From: Paenisporosarcina cavernae
Lineage (GTDB): Bacteria > Bacillota > Bacilli > Bacillales_A > Planococcaceae
Length of the DNA stretch: 64,000 bases
Direction: 5' to 3'
Assembly (NCBI RefSeq): GCF_003595195.1
Contig: NZ_CP032418.1
Span: 1,066,501 to 1,130,500, forward strand
Shown here: piece by piece, positions 45,035 through 55,170 of the stretch
How positions within the stretch are numbered: the first letter of the stretch is position 1
Layout: each line of letters opens with the position of its first letter
The notes under the pieces: generated by a model
The model's input: the letters and a program-made list of their open reading frames with translations, nothing else
Databases searched by the model: none
What the model was told of the DNA's origin: nothing
Position numbers and translations under genes: made by a program

Positions 45035-46324
45035 ATGAAAATTGTTCGTTTGTTAGTAGTTATTGCAGCAATTGCATTTTTTGTTTTATGGATTCAAGCT
45101 TACTCCGCAAAAAAAGATGTGGAACAAGCACTTCAAGCACAATATACGCAACGAATTAGTGATACCTCTGAAAAGATGGTGCATTTAAGGGATGCTGTCG
45201 ATCAGTCAAGAATGTTCGAAGATCCAATAGCTCGACAAAAACCGCTAGAGGATGTCTGGAGATTAAGTTCTGAATTAAAAAATGATATCGGGATGTTACC
45301 AATCCACACAGAATTTCGAAATCAATGGATGAATTATTTGGGTCGGTTAGGAAATAGTGCACAACTCACTGCGCAATCGAAAATACCTGCAGAGAAGTGG
45401 GATCAAGTCGCAGCTGGTGTTGTTGTCAATATGAAGTCTTTTGAACAAGATTGGAACAAAGCATCAAGTATTCAATTAAGTCAACCTACATCTATTAAGC
45501 AAACAAAAAAAATACTCGATGAACCGATCGCAAAAACGAATTTTAATGGCTTGTACACACAAGTGAAAAAGTATTCTGAAAGCGATTTCCCATTGACGAC
45601 AAGTGAAGAAGATGTCCAAAAGAAAATTGAATTAAAGCATTTAAAAGAGAAAAAATGGACGCAAGGTCAAGTGGAAGAAAAATTTAAACAATTATTTCCC
45701 GAATTAGCAAAAGCAAAATTAACGACAAGTAAAAGTAAAAAAGACGCACCATATCCTTTTTTCGAGGTTTCATTTAAATTAGGAGATGCATCTGGATATG
45801 CGGACTTCACAGAAAAAGGGGGAAATCTCCTATCTTTTATAAATAATCGTCCAATTGGCCAAGCTGCGATGAGTCAAAAGGAACTTCGTGAAAAAGGGAA
45901 GAAATATCTTCAACAATTAGGTATTCAAGATGTGCAAAATACACAAGAACTGGAAAATAACCTCGTTTGGCACTTTGCTTATGCTCGTGTTGTAGGGGAC
46001 AAGCAAGTCAAAGTGTATGATGATAGTGTTCAGCTTAAACTCGCTAAAGATAATGGGCAGCTATTAGGGGTAAATACAATGGAATATATACAAAAGGAAA
46101 AAATCTCCGAGCAAGAAATTTTGCCTATTGATACGAAAACGTTTTTCACACCAGATGTTATTGTGCAGTCACATGATTATGCATATACCGAAAATGATTA
46201 TCTTGTTCAACGGTTAGTACACGATTTTGTCGTCACGCAAACAACTAAAAAGACCAGTGAAACGTTCCGCGTATTAGTGGATACCGAAACATTTGAAGTA
46301 TTAAAGGTTCAACCCCTCACTTAG
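45035..46324 (+). CDS. ypeB: YpeB germination protein
   Basis: Needed in B. subtilis for SleB stability in the dormant spore. The 429-residue protein has an N-terminal membrane anchor (about 3-24), a helical N-terminal domain, and PepSY-like repeats in the C-terminal half (for example TFFTPDVIVQSHDYAYTEND and AMSQKELREKGKKYL regions). ATG 45035 lies 8 bases after AAGGAG. Co-transcribed with sleB. Confidence 0.92.
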   Translation: MKIVRLLVVIAAIAFFVLWIQAYSAKKDVEQALQAQYTQRISDTSEKMVHLRDAVDQSRMFEDPIARQKPLEDVWRLSSELKNDIGMLPIHTEFRNQWMNYLGRLGNSAQLTAQSKIPAEKWDQVAAGVVVNMKSFEQDWNKASSIQLSQPTSIKQTKKILDEPIAKTNFNGLYTQVKKYSESDFPLTTSEEDVQKKIELKHLKEKKWTQGQVEEKFKQLFPELAKAKLTTSKSKKDAPYPFFEVSFKLGDASGYADFTEKGGNLLSFINNRPIGQAAMSQKELREKGKKYLQQLGIQDVQNTQELENNLVWHFAYARVVGDKQVKVYDDSVQLKLAKDNGQLLGVNTMEYIQKEKISEQEILPIDTKTFFTPDVIVQSHDYAYTENDYLVQRLVHDFVVTQTTKKTSETFRVLVDTETFEVLKVQPLT

Positions 46325-46411
46325 TAGTACTTTTCAACTAAAAAGAGGTAGAAATTTTTTTGAACACATGTCATAATACGGGTAAACGTATTGTGAAAAG
46401 AGGCATGAAGT

Positions 46412-47059
46412 ATGAAGCCGAAAGTTGGAACCATTTTAACATTAGAACCTAGCTATTCGGACTCAATGGAAAAGTACCGCTGCAAAGTAGTGGAGGAAAA
46501 GGAAAATCTACTTTACATTGATTATCCGACTGATTCTATTACAAAAAGAACTGTCTTTTTAATGGAGGGAGCACAATTACGTGCCTCTTTTGTGGAAGAT
46601 GAAAAAGCGGCATATGCTTTTCAAACAGAAGTACTGGGTCGAACAAAGCGTCAAATTCCGATGATCATGCTTTCCTTTCCGAAAATGGAAGAAGTCCTTA
46701 AAATTCAGCGTAGAGAATTTGTTCGAGTAGAAACACCTGTCGATATTGCCGTCGAATATCAAGGCGATTTTAGTCAATTTGTCGCTGAAGATATTAGTGC
46801 TGGAGGTACAGCGATCATTCTTAACAACCCTGTTAACTTTAAAGAAGGGGATGAAATCGATTTAACCGTATCTCTACCATTTGCGAACGGAGATGTGAAA
46901 TACATTCAAACAAAAGCGATGGTAACAAGATTTTGGGAAAAAGATTTTATCCAAATAGCATCCGTGAATTTTATGGAAACAGATGATGTGGATAAGCAAT
47001 ATATTGTTCGATTTTGTTTTGAACGACAATTATTAAAGCGAAAAAAAGAAGTAGAGTAA
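46412..47059 (+). CDS. ypfA: PilZ-domain cyclic-di-GMP receptor (YpfA/MotI-like)
   Basis: A 215-residue protein with a YcgR-type N-terminal domain (1-95) and a C-terminal PilZ domain. The c-di-GMP motifs are intact: RREFVR (RxxxR, about 99-104) and DISAGG (D/NxSxxG, about 127-132). In B. subtilis YpfA (MotI/DgrA) slows the flagellum by binding MotA when c-di-GMP is high. It sits between ypeB and cmk as in B. subtilis, and cheR in the window shows that chemotaxis genes exist. Confidence 0.9.
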   Translation: MKPKVGTILTLEPSYSDSMEKYRCKVVEEKENLLYIDYPTDSITKRTVFLMEGAQLRASFVEDEKAAYAFQTEVLGRTKRQIPMIMLSFPKMEEVLKIQRREFVRVETPVDIAVEYQGDFSQFVAEDISAGGTAIILNNPVNFKEGDEIDLTVSLPFANGDVKYIQTKAMVTRFWEKDFIQIASVNFMETDDVDKQYIVRFCFERQLLKRKKEVE

Positions 47060-47062
47060 TGT

Positions 47063-47089
47063 AGAAGCCTAATTTTTAGGCTTCTTTTT
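47063..47089 (+). terminator. terminator of ypfA
   Basis: A perfect 10-bp stem AGAAGCCTAA (47063-47072) / TTAGGCTTCT (47076-47085), 3-nt loop, T run. Confidence 0.9.
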
Positions 47090-47136
47090 CTGCCTTTATG
47101 GTACAATAATTTGAAGTTAAATGGAGGTATTTTACG

Positions 47137-47814
47137 ATGAAAAACTATATTCAAATTGCAATCGATGGACCTGCAGGCGCTGGAAAAAGCACGATTGCAA
47201 AAATGGTTGCCGAAAAGCTTGGTTATACATATATCGATACTGGAGCGATGTATCGCGCTATTACGTATAAAGCAATGAATGAAAACATAAACTTATCTGA
47301 CGGGAATGCCATTGGTTACTTGTTGGAGCAAACAGATATTGCTTTAATCCCCTCTCCTAGTGGACAACGCGTCGTGATGGATGGCAACGATATTTCTCAA
47401 GAAATCCGGTCAAATGATGTCACATCTAATGTTTCAGAAGTCGCAGCTCATGCGAATGTTCGAGCAGAAATGGTGAAACGACAATTAAAAATGGCCGCAA
47501 GTTCAGGAGTTGTCATGGACGGCAGAGATATCGGAACACACGTTTTAGTAAATGCGGAATTGAAAATATTTATGTCAGCTACCGTTCAAGAGCGTGCTAA
47601 ACGACGACTATTAGACAATGAAGCAAGAGGAATACAATCAGACATTGCAAGCTTAGAAGAAGAAATTGCTACTAGAGATAAAATGGATAGCGAACGCGAA
47701 GCTTCCCCTCTTGTTCAAGCGCAAGATGCAATTTTTCTGGATACAACTTCTATGACAATTGTAGAAGTTCGAGATGAAATTATTCGACTTGCAGAAGAGA
47801 GGTTGGCATCATGA
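47137..47814 (+). CDS. cmk: cytidylate kinase
   Basis: Phosphorylates CMP and dCMP. The 225-residue P-loop kinase has Walker A DGPAGAGKST (about 9-18), the CMP-binding DTGAMYRA, DGRDIGT and the lid region ERAKRRLLDNEARG. ATG after TGGAGG. It shares ATGA with plsC, forming the cmk-plsC pair seen in Bacillales. Confidence 0.96.
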   Translation: MKNYIQIAIDGPAGAGKSTIAKMVAEKLGYTYIDTGAMYRAITYKAMNENINLSDGNAIGYLLEQTDIALIPSPSGQRVVMDGNDISQEIRSNDVTSNVSEVAAHANVRAEMVKRQLKMAASSGVVMDGRDIGTHVLVNAELKIFMSATVQERAKRRLLDNEARGIQSDIASLEEEIATRDKMDSEREASPLVQAQDAIFLDTTSMTIVEVRDEIIRLAEERLAS

Positions 47815-48386
47815 CATTTTATCAAGTAATTAAAGGCACTGTTTGGCAATTATTGAACCCAATGTATCGATTTGATATAGAGGGATTAGAGCATTTCCCA
47901 AAAGAAGGCGGAGTGCTTATTTGTGCAAATCATATTTCGGCACTTGATCCGCCAGTGGTTGGAATCACTTCACCAAGACCTGTGCATTTTATGGCGAAAG
48001 AGGAATTGTTTCATATGCCCGTCCTAAAATGGGCAATCCCAAAATTAAATGCCTTTCCTGTTAAACGTGGAATGAGTGATCGAGATGCGCTTCGTAAAGC
48101 AATTTCTCTCTTAAAATCAGGGGAAGTGATGGGTTTATTCCCAGAGGGGACAAGAAGTATAGATGGCAAATTAGGAAAGGGATTTTCAGGTGCAGGTTTT
48201 TTTGCAATGAAAGGCGATGCCCATGTGATTCCGTGTGCCATTATTGGACCATACAAACCATTTAAACGTTTAAAGGTTCGTTATGGAAAACCAATTGACT
48301 TAACTGAGTTAAAAGAACGAAAAGCGAATGCAGAAGAAGTTACTGCAGTCATCATGGAACATATCCAAACATTATTAGATAAATAA
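47811..48386 (+). CDS. plsC: 1-acyl-sn-glycerol-3-phosphate acyltransferase
   Basis: Adds the second acyl chain in phosphatidic acid synthesis at the membrane. The 191 residues carry NHISALDP (Hx4D catalytic motif), a PVKRG block and FPEGTRS (glycerol-phosphate binding). Translation is coupled to cmk. Short relatives of this length are common in Firmicutes. Confidence 0.93.
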   Translation: MTFYQVIKGTVWQLLNPMYRFDIEGLEHFPKEGGVLICANHISALDPPVVGITSPRPVHFMAKEELFHMPVLKWAIPKLNAFPVKRGMSDRDALRKAISLLKSGEVMGLFPEGTRSIDGKLGKGFSGAGFFAMKGDAHVIPCAIIGPYKPFKRLKVRYGKPIDLTELKERKANAEEVTAVIMEHIQTLLDK

Positions 48387-48470
48387 GCTGGTCATTTAAA
48401 GTGTAAATTTTTGTATTTCTTGAAATATTGGCATAAAATGAATAGATGAACGTTTGAAGGAGGATGCTAT

Positions 48471-49610
48471 ATGTCAGAGGAAATGAACTTGAACGAACAA
48501 CAAGATTTCCAAGAAGGAAGTCTCGTAAAAGGGAAGGTTGCACAAGTTGACGAAAAAGCCGTCATTGTTTCTATTGAAGGTGCTCCTTTCGATGGCGTCA
48601 TCCCTATTAGCGAATTATCGAGCCTACATATCGAAAAAGCATCAGATGTTGTGAATGTAGGAGACGAACTTCAACTGATCATTACTAAGGTAGAAGATGA
48701 TAATTATGTCCTATCTAAACGTAAAGTGGATGCGGAAGATGCTTGGAAAGAATTAGAAGAAAAATTCCATTCTGGTGAAGTATTCGATGCTGAAGTAAAG
48801 GATGTCGTGAAAGGCGGGTTAGTCGTTGACTTAGGAGTTAGAGGATTTGTTCCTGCATCTCTTGTCGAGGACCATTTCGTTGAATCATTCGATGATTATA
48901 AAGGGAAAACATTGGCATTTAAAATTGTCGAAATGGAAAAAGATAAGAACCGACTTATTCTATCCCATCGAGCAGTTGTCGAAACAGAGAAGGCTTCTCA
49001 CAAACAAACAGTTCTGCAAACTATTCAAGCCGGAGATGTGCTTAAAGGGAAAGTCCAACGTATTGCAACATTTGGAGCTTTCGTTGATTTAGGTGGAGTT
49101 GATGGATTAGTCCATATTTCTCAGCTTTCTCACAATCATGTAGAATCGGTCTCAGAGGTTGTGAAAGAAGGGCAAGAAGTTTCTGTAAAAGTGTTATCAA
49201 TTGATCGAGACAATGAACGAATCTCTCTGTCCATTAAAGAAACGCAACCTGGACCATGGGATACAATCGAAGAAAAAGCACCAATAGGCTCTACGTTAAC
49301 TGGAAAAGTGAAGCGATTAGTAACGTATGGTGCCTTTGTAGAAGTATTTCCAGGAGTGGAAGGATTGGTCCACATCTCCCAAATTTCCCATTCTCATATT
49401 GGAACACCTCACGAAGTGTTGAAAGAGAATGAGGAAGTCACTGTAAAAGTGCTTGATGTGAATAAAGCGGAAAAACGTCTCTCTTTAAGTATTAAAGAAC
49501 TACAAGAAGACACTGAACGTAAAGCAATTGAGAAGTACGAATTGCCAGAAGAAAATTCTGGTTTCTCCATTAGTGATGTAATTGGGGATAAATTAAAAGG
49601 GTTTAAATAA
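48471..49610 (+). CDS. ypfD: S1 RNA-binding repeat protein (30S protein S1 homologue, YpfD)
   Basis: A 379-residue protein with four S1 domains in tandem (about 15-88, 105-172, 190-258 and 275-343), for example VDLGVRGFVPASLVE, FVDLGGVDGLVHISQLS and EGLVHISQISHSHIG. This is the four-repeat Firmicute form; it is not clearly a permanent ribosomal protein. ATG after AAGGAGGA; terminator follows. Confidence 0.93.
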   Translation: MSEEMNLNEQQDFQEGSLVKGKVAQVDEKAVIVSIEGAPFDGVIPISELSSLHIEKASDVVNVGDELQLIITKVEDDNYVLSKRKVDAEDAWKELEEKFHSGEVFDAEVKDVVKGGLVVDLGVRGFVPASLVEDHFVESFDDYKGKTLAFKIVEMEKDKNRLILSHRAVVETEKASHKQTVLQTIQAGDVLKGKVQRIATFGAFVDLGGVDGLVHISQLSHNHVESVSEVVKEGQEVSVKVLSIDRDNERISLSIKETQPGPWDTIEEKAPIGSTLTGKVKRLVTYGAFVEVFPGVEGLVHISQISHSHIGTPHEVLKENEEVTVKVLDVNKAEKRLSLSIKELQEDTERKAIEKYELPEENSGFSISDVIGDKLKGFK

Positions 49611-49616
49611 TACATG

Positions 49617-49650
49617 ACGGACTAGATTATTTCTAGTTCGTTTTCTTTTT
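49617..49650 (+). terminator. terminator of ypfD
   Basis: ACGGACTAGA (49617-49626) / TCTAGTTCGT (49632-49641) with one G-T pair, 5-nt loop, then TTTTCTTTTT. Confidence 0.8.
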
Positions 49651-49859
49651 GTGGAACGAGTTCAATAAATTTTATCCAAAATTCTCCTCAAATTCTTATC
49701 CCTTTTGATTTCTACGGAAAAAATCCACGTCTAATGGCAATAAATAATAAAAAGATATGTCAAATCAATGAATGATTTTTCATTTCCTATGTTTTTATCT
49801 ACGTTGAAAGCCCAATTCATGTATAATACGTTAAAGAAGAAGTTGGAAGGATGTTTAGT

Positions 49860-51170
49860 ATGTCAAAACCAGTAGTAGCAATCGTAGGAAGGCCAAATGT
49901 TGGTAAATCGACGATTTTTAATCGAATAGTTGGAGAAAGAATCTCCATCGTGGAAGATATTCCAGGAGTAACGCGTGACCGCATTTATAGCTCAGCAGAT
50001 TGGTTAACACACGAATTTAATATCATTGATACTGGAGGTATTGAAATTGGTGATGAGCCATTTCTTGAGCAAATTCGTTCTCAAGCCGAGATTGCGATTG
50101 AAGAAGCGGACGTTATTATTTTCCTTGTGAATGGTCGAGAAAGTGTCACGACTGCAGATGAACAAGTGGCAAAGATACTCTATAAAACAAAAAAGCCAAT
50201 TGTACTAGCCGTTAATAAAATTGATAATCCAGATATGCGAGAAATGATTTATGATTTCTATTCTCTTGGATTTGGCGAACCATTTCCCATCTCAGGGTCG
50301 CATGGTCTAGGATTAGGGGACTTGTTGGATGAAGTGGCAAAGAATTTCCCACAAGAAGATGAAGAAGTTTATCCAGATGATGTCATCAAGTTCTCCTTAA
50401 TTGGCCGCCCTAATGCTGGGAAATCCTCCTTAGTAAACAGTTTCTTAGGAAATGATCGAGTCATTGTAAGTGAAGTCGCGGGTACAACTCGTGATGCGAT
50501 TGACTCTCCTTATGAATACGATGGGCAGCCCTACGTCATTATCGATACAGCAGGGATGCGTAAGCGCGGAAAAATATATGAGTCGACTGAGAAATACAGT
50601 GTCCTTCGAGCATTGAGAGCGATTGAGCGATCTGATGTGGTTCTTGTCGTTTTAAATGGGGAAGAAGGAATTCAAGAACAAGATAAAAAAATTGCTGGTT
50701 ATGCTCATGAAGCAGGTAAAGCAGTTATTATTGTTGTAAATAAATGGGATGCTGTAGAAAAAGATGAGAAAACAATGAACGAATATACAAAACGGATTCG
50801 GGAACACTTCTTATTTTTGGACTATGCGCCTATTCTATTTGTTAGTGCTAAAACAAAGCAGCGTGTCCACCAAATCTTGCCTGTTATCAACCGTGTAAGT
50901 GAAAACCACTCGATGCGTGTACAATCTAGCTTGTTGAATGAAGTGATCGAGGATGCGGTAGCTAGAAATCCTGCACCATCCGATAAAGGCAGAAGACTGC
51001 GCATTTACTATGCAACTCAAGTTGCGATTAAACCGCCCACTTTTGTTGTCTTCGTTAATGATCCAGAGCTCATGCACTTTTCTTACGAACGTTTCTTAGA
51101 AAATCGAATTCGTGAGTCATTCGATTTCGAAGGAACACCAATCCGTATCATTACACGTGCTAGAACGTAG
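49860..51170 (+). CDS. der: ribosome-biogenesis GTPase Der (EngA)
   Basis: Double GTPase required for 50S assembly. Of 436 residues, G domain 1 (about 4-165) has [13 protein letters not shown] and NKID; G domain 2 (about 177-345) has [14 protein letters not shown] and NKWD; the C-terminal KH-like domain (350-436) ends [15 protein letters not shown]. Start ATG 49860 gives the B. subtilis length; the ATG three codons earlier lies against the ribosome-binding site. Confidence 0.96.
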   Translation: MSKPVVAIVGRPNVGKSTIFNRIVGERISIVEDIPGVTRDRIYSSADWLTHEFNIIDTGGIEIGDEPFLEQIRSQAEIAIEEADVIIFLVNGRESVTTADEQVAKILYKTKKPIVLAVNKIDNPDMREMIYDFYSLGFGEPFPISGSHGLGLGDLLDEVAKNFPQEDEEVYPDDVIKFSLIGRPNAGKSSLVNSFLGNDRVIVSEVAGTTRDAIDSPYEYDGQPYVIIDTAGMRKRGKIYESTEKYSVLRALRAIERSDVVLVVLNGEEGIQEQDKKIAGYAHEAGKAVIIVVNKWDAVEKDEKTMNEYTKRIREHFLFLDYAPILFVSAKTKQRVHQILPVINRVSENHSMRVQSSLLNEVIEDAVARNPAPSDKGRRLRIYYATQVAIKPPTFVVFVNDPELMHFSYERFLENRIRESFDFEGTPIRIITRART

Positions 51171-51191
51171 TAAGTGGAAAGGAATGTGACG

Positions 51192-52217
51192 ATGGAAAAG
51201 ATTACTGTTTTAGGAGCAGGGAGCTGGGGAACGGCATTAGCAATCGTATTAGCAGAAAATAATCATGATTGTTTGTTATGGTCCCATCGAGCTGACCAGG
51301 CTATAGAAATAACCCAGAACCATACCAATAAAAAATATCTACCTGAAACTACCCTGCCAACAAACTTGAGAGCAACTTCTGATTTAAAAGAAGCGATAGA
51401 ACATTCTCAAACGATCGTGTTGGCTGTTCCGACTAAAGGGATTCGAGAAGTTTGTGCAACGATCAATGACTATTTATCGAATCCAGCGCTAATCATCCAT
51501 GTTTCAAAAGGGATTGAGCCCGATACATTTAAACGAATTTCGGAAATGATTGAAGAAGAAATAAGCCCTAGTAACTTACAAGAAATAGTTGTGCTTAGTG
51601 GCCCGAGTCATGCCGAAGAAGTTGTTTTACAGCATCCAACTACTGTAACCGCTGCATGCAGAGATTTGACCTATGCAGAAAAAGTGCAAGATTTATTCAT
51701 GAGATCTTATTTCCGTGTGTATTCAAGTAGCGATGTAATTGGTGTCGAGATAGGTGGCGCATTAAAAAATGTGATCGGCTTAGCAGCGGGAGTATTAGCA
51801 GGTTTAGGTTATGGAGATAATGCGAAAGCCGCGTTAATTACCCGTGGCTTAACAGAGATTACGCGATTAGGAGATAAAATGGGAGCGAATCCGAGAACAT
51901 TTTCGGGACTTTCAGGTATAGGAGATTTAATAGCAACATGTACAAGCGTGCATTCCCGTAACTGGCGGGCGGGAAATTTACTTGGTAAAGGATACAAATT
52001 AGAGCAAGTACTTGAAGAAATCGGAATGGTCGTGGAAGGCGTGCGTACGACAAAAGCGGCTTATCAACTTTCCAATCACTATCATGTGCCGATGCCTATT
52101 TCGACTGCCCTTTATCATGTTTTATTTGAAAATGAAGATCCAAAGACTGCCGTAGATTCTCTCATGGAACGTTCGAAAAAACATGAAATGGAAGATTTAT
52201 ACGAAGGTCATGAATAG
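51192..52217 (+). CDS. gpsA: NAD(P)-dependent glycerol-3-phosphate dehydrogenase
   Basis: Makes sn-glycerol 3-phosphate for phospholipids from dihydroxyacetone phosphate. The 341-residue enzyme has GAGSWGTALA (Rossmann motif), the VSKGIE and GPSHAEEV blocks, catalytic lysine region GGALKNVIGLAAG and SRNWRAG. ATG 51192 follows AAAGGAA. It lies 21 bases after der, so co-transcription is likely. Confidence 0.95.
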   Translation: MEKITVLGAGSWGTALAIVLAENNHDCLLWSHRADQAIEITQNHTNKKYLPETTLPTNLRATSDLKEAIEHSQTIVLAVPTKGIREVCATINDYLSNPALIIHVSKGIEPDTFKRISEMIEEEISPSNLQEIVVLSGPSHAEEVVLQHPTTVTAACRDLTYAEKVQDLFMRSYFRVYSSSDVIGVEIGGALKNVIGLAAGVLAGLGYGDNAKAALITRGLTEITRLGDKMGANPRTFSGLSGIGDLIATCTSVHSRNWRAGNLLGKGYKLEQVLEEIGMVVEGVRTTKAAYQLSNHYHVPMPISTALYHVLFENEDPKTAVDSLMERSKKHEMEDLYEGHE

Positions 52218-52241
52218 AGAGAAAAATGGGAGTGAGACATC

Positions 52242-52442
52242 ATGACATCGCTTGGGAAAATGTGGGTATCTTTTGCCTCTATGGGGTTTATGTTAATTTC
52301 CATGGGGTTAATATATTTTAGTCGCTACAAAATATCCAACAAATTTGTGAAATTTGTTTTTGCAATCATTGCATACATCTTATTGATAAGTGGGTTTTTG
52401 ACGATGGTGTATGTCGTTTTTAGCGGTCCGACTGGAAGGTGA
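52242..52442 (+). CDS. yphE: small membrane protein YphE (DUF2768)
   Basis: A 66-residue protein with two transmembrane helices (about 7-26 and 36-59) joined by a basic loop. The opening MTSLGKMWVSFASMGFMLIS and the gpsA-yphE-yphF order match YphE of B. subtilis, whose role is unknown. ATG after TGGGAGTGAG. The stop overlaps the upstream GTG of the next gene. Confidence 0.8.
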   Translation: MTSLGKMWVSFASMGFMLISMGLIYFSRYKISNKFVKFVFAIIAYILLISGFLTMVYVVFSGPTGR

Positions 52443-52447
52443 CAGAA

Positions 52448-53158
52448 GTGAAATTATCAAAAATTGCAGGAATTATTCTTCCACTCCTGCTTCTCTTAAG
52501 CGGTTGCATGTATCCTAGTTCTGAAAGAGCGGAAAACCAAATTCCATATGATGCGCAACTTAAATTAGTACAAGAAGCAGTCGACTCATTTCAAACAGAT
52601 TCTAGTGGTTTATTGCCAATCAAAACGAGGGATCAAGATGTCGATCAATACATTAAATATCCGATAGATTTTGAAAAACTCGTTCCGAGATATCTTCCAG
52701 AGTTACCTGGTAACGCGTTTGAAACAGGTGGAATCTATCAATACGTATTAATGGACGTCGAAGAAAATCCAACTGTGAAATTAGTAGATCTTCGAATGGC
52801 AGAAAAACTTCGAGAATTGAATATTAAACTTGGCGTAAATGGATACGGTCCGATCAAAGATGAAATCGCACCAAATGTCTATACGCTTGATTTTTCTGTG
52901 ATGGGATACAAGGAAGAACAGACAGTGAAAAGTCCATACTCAGACGTTCATTTGCCAATCATTGCAACAGGTGACGGTAAACTATATGTGGACTACTCGA
53001 TTGAATTAAATAAATTGATCCAAGAAGAAAATTTAACTCCTAAGCAAGGCGAGGATATTCGTGCTCTTTTAGTAGAGAAATATCCTATTTTACCAGCGTA
53101 TTCTCTACCTTATACAGTGAATGAAAAAAATGAACCGATTTTTAATCTAAACCCTTAA
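52448..53158 (+). CDS. yphF: lipoprotein YphF
   Basis: A 236-residue lipoprotein of unknown function, probably anchored outside the membrane. The signal peptide ends in the lipobox LLSGC with the modified cysteine at about residue 20. The remaining sequence has no motif I recognise. GTG 52448 lies 8 bases after AAGG and is preferred over GTG 52439. Position between yphE and spoIVA matches B. subtilis. Confidence 0.82.
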   Translation: MKLSKIAGIILPLLLLLSGCMYPSSERAENQIPYDAQLKLVQEAVDSFQTDSSGLLPIKTRDQDVDQYIKYPIDFEKLVPRYLPELPGNAFETGGIYQYVLMDVEENPTVKLVDLRMAEKLRELNIKLGVNGYGPIKDEIAPNVYTLDFSVMGYKEEQTVKSPYSDVHLPIIATGDGKLYVDYSIELNKLIQEENLTPKQGEDIRALLVEKYPILPAYSLPYTVNEKNEPIFNLNP

Positions 53159-53192
53159 CACTTCATGTCTTTTGCATGAAGTGTTTTTTTTT
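53157..53192 (+). terminator. terminator of gpsA-yphE-yphF
   Basis: A perfect 11-bp stem AACACTTCATG (53157-53167) / CATGAAGTGTT (53175-53185), 7-nt loop, eight T. The left arm overlaps the stop codon of yphF. Confidence 0.92.
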
Positions 53193-53194
53193 CG

Positions 53195-53202
53195 CATATA
53201 GT
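53195..53202 (+). promoter_or_regulatory. possible sigma-E -10 element of spoIVA
   Basis: CATATAGT resembles the sigma-E -10 (CATAnnnT-like) and lies 28 bases before the spoIVA start. The -35 would fall in the terminator stem (GCATGAA) and is poor. Confidence 0.3.
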
Positions 53203-53230
53203 GAAGTGCGATGAAAAGGGGGAATTTTGG

Positions 53231-54706
53231 ATGGATTCAGTTTATTCTCAGTTAGCTGAAAGAACAAATGGAGATATGTATATTGGAGTAGTAGGGCCAG
53301 TACGTGTAGGGAAATCAACGTTTGTAAAACAATTGATGGAAAAGGTCGTGATTCCAAACCTTCAAACGGAGGATGATCGTCGACGGGCAATTGATGAATT
53401 GCCTCAAAGTTCGGCAGGGCCAGCAATTATGACAGCCGAACCCAAATTTGTACCTGCGCAAGGTACACGAGTGCATTTAGCAGAAAGCTCTATATCGTTT
53501 CAAGTTCGCTTTGTTGATTGCGTCGGGTATTTAATTGAAGGCGTGAAAGGGCACGAAGATGAGAACGGTCCACGATATGTACAAACTCCTTGGGATTCTC
53601 AGCCAATTCCATTTGAGAAAGCAGCTAGAATTGGCACGGACAAAGTTATTCGAGATCATTCCACATTAGGAATATTCGTGACAACTGATGGCACGGTTAA
53701 CGGGATCACAAGACACCAATTACAACCAGTTGAAGATGAAATGATAGCGACCCTTCAATCTATAGGAAAACCGTTTGTTGTCGTATTAAATAGTGAAAAT
53801 CCATACCACGCAGATACGTTAGCTTTAGCGGAAGAAATGCGAGCAAGCTATAATGTCCCTGTCATTCCTACAAGCGTCAAAGATATGTCGGAAGGAATGC
53901 TCCAAGACATTTTAAAAGAATGTTTGTTTGAATTTCCGGTTTTCGATGTGGAAATGAATACACCTGATTGGATCGATATTTTAGATGATAGCCATCCGAT
54001 GAAGCATTCTTTAAGTGATGCTATTCAAGAAAGTATTAATCAAGTGCAAAAAATCCGTGACGTACAGCGGATAGCGGAAGCGTTAATGCACTATGACTTC
54101 ATTGAACAGGCCGAATTAATGGAAATATTACCTGGTAAGGGAATAGCAAGCTTACAGTTAACCATTGAAGAAAGCTATTATCAACACGTATGTGATTCCT
54201 ATTTAGATCATTCGATTGAAACAAAAAAAGATTGGTTGCTCTTCTTACAGGAATCATCTAAACGGAAAAGACAGTTCGACTCCTTTTCGCAAGCATTAGA
54301 AGATGCTAAAACAAAAGGGTACGGAGTCACCATACCGAAGAAAGAGGATTTTGATCCTAGCATGCCTGAATTGGTCAAGCAAAACCAATTTTTCGGAGTG
54401 AAAATGAAGGCTAAAGCTGCAACTTATCATGTCATACGGATCGATCTCGATGCAGAATTTTCCCCATTAATAGGATCAGAATTTCATAGTAAACAGCTTC
54501 TAACCGAATTACAAAATGCCTATCAAAATGATCGGGAAGAACTTTGGGAAACATCCCTTTTTGGAACACCATTACACAAAATGCTAACAGAAAGTATGAA
54601 ATTCAAAGTGGACTCCATTTCTTCTTTGTCTAAACGCAGAATGCGAGAAACAATTGAGCGAATGACAAATGACGGAGAACGCGGTATGATTGCATTTATA
54701 CTTTAA
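53231..54706 (+). CDS. spoIVA: stage IV sporulation protein A (coat morphogenetic ATPase)
   Basis: Polymerises on the forespore surface to form the coat basement layer, hydrolysing ATP. The 491-residue protein has Walker A GPVRVGKST (about 25-33), the VDCVGY segment, PRYVQTPW, and the conserved C-terminus IERMTNDGERGMIAFIL. ATG 53231 after AAAAGGGGGAA gives the usual length. Single-gene unit between two terminators. Confidence 0.96.
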   Translation: MDSVYSQLAERTNGDMYIGVVGPVRVGKSTFVKQLMEKVVIPNLQTEDDRRRAIDELPQSSAGPAIMTAEPKFVPAQGTRVHLAESSISFQVRFVDCVGYLIEGVKGHEDENGPRYVQTPWDSQPIPFEKAARIGTDKVIRDHSTLGIFVTTDGTVNGITRHQLQPVEDEMIATLQSIGKPFVVVLNSENPYHADTLALAEEMRASYNVPVIPTSVKDMSEGMLQDILKECLFEFPVFDVEMNTPDWIDILDDSHPMKHSLSDAIQESINQVQKIRDVQRIAEALMHYDFIEQAELMEILPGKGIASLQLTIEESYYQHVCDSYLDHSIETKKDWLLFLQESSKRKRQFDSFSQALEDAKTKGYGVTIPKKEDFDPSMPELVKQNQFFGVKMKAKAATYHVIRIDLDAEFSPLIGSEFHSKQLLTELQNAYQNDREELWETSLFGTPLHKMLTESMKFKVDSISSLSKRRMRETIERMTNDGERGMIAFIL

Positions 54707-54712
54707 ACAATG

Positions 54713-54755
54713 AACAGGACCTCCGTTTTATGAGCGGAAAGTCCTGTTATTTTAT
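54713..54755 (+). terminator. terminator of spoIVA
   Basis: AACAGGAC-CTCCG (54713-54725) pairs with CGGAAAGTCCTGTT (54735-54748) with a small internal loop, followed by ATTTTATT. Confidence 0.7.
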
Positions 54756-54879
54756 TGAAAATGAAATTATTTCCAAGATTCTTGAAATAGTCTGATAAAT
54801 ACTGTTGCATAGGCTTTTTCGTTGTGATACTCTTTTTACATGATTGAAGTTCCATCCCCTTTGAGAGGAGGTGAATGGT

Positions 54880-55152
54880 GTGAATAAAACAGAATTAGTG
54901 AACTCTGTAGCTGAAGCTGCAGGTCTTTCTAAAAAAGACGCTTCTAAAGCAGTTGATGCTGTATTTGATACAATTCAAGGTGCTCTTTCAAAGGGTGACA
55001 AAATTCAGCTAATTGGTTTTGGTAACTTTGAAGTTCGTGAACGTGCTGCTCGTAAAGGTCGCAACCCACAAACAGGTAAAGAAATCGAAATCGCTGCAAG
55101 CAAGGTACCTGCTTTCAAACCAGGTAAAGCACTTAAAGACGCAGTAAAATAA
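54880..55152 (+). CDS. hbs: nucleoid protein HU
   Basis: A 90-residue DNA-bending dimer. It follows HBsu of B. subtilis nearly residue for residue: start [20 protein letters not shown], then [20 protein letters not shown], the beta-arm [10 protein letters not shown] and [18 protein letters not shown] 54880 lies 6 bases after AGGAGGTGA; the GTG at 54871 is inside that site. Confidence 0.97.
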   Translation: MNKTELVNSVAEAAGLSKKDASKAVDAVFDTIQGALSKGDKIQLIGFGNFEVRERAARKGRNPQTGKEIEIAASKVPAFKPGKALKDAVK

Positions 55153-55170
55153 TTCGCGTCCAACGTACAT

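Noticed and set aside
50396-50440. NAGKS in place of NVGKS in the second Der GTPase domain as a defect
   Set aside because: The P-loop glycine, lysine and serine are intact; valine to alanine is a mild change.
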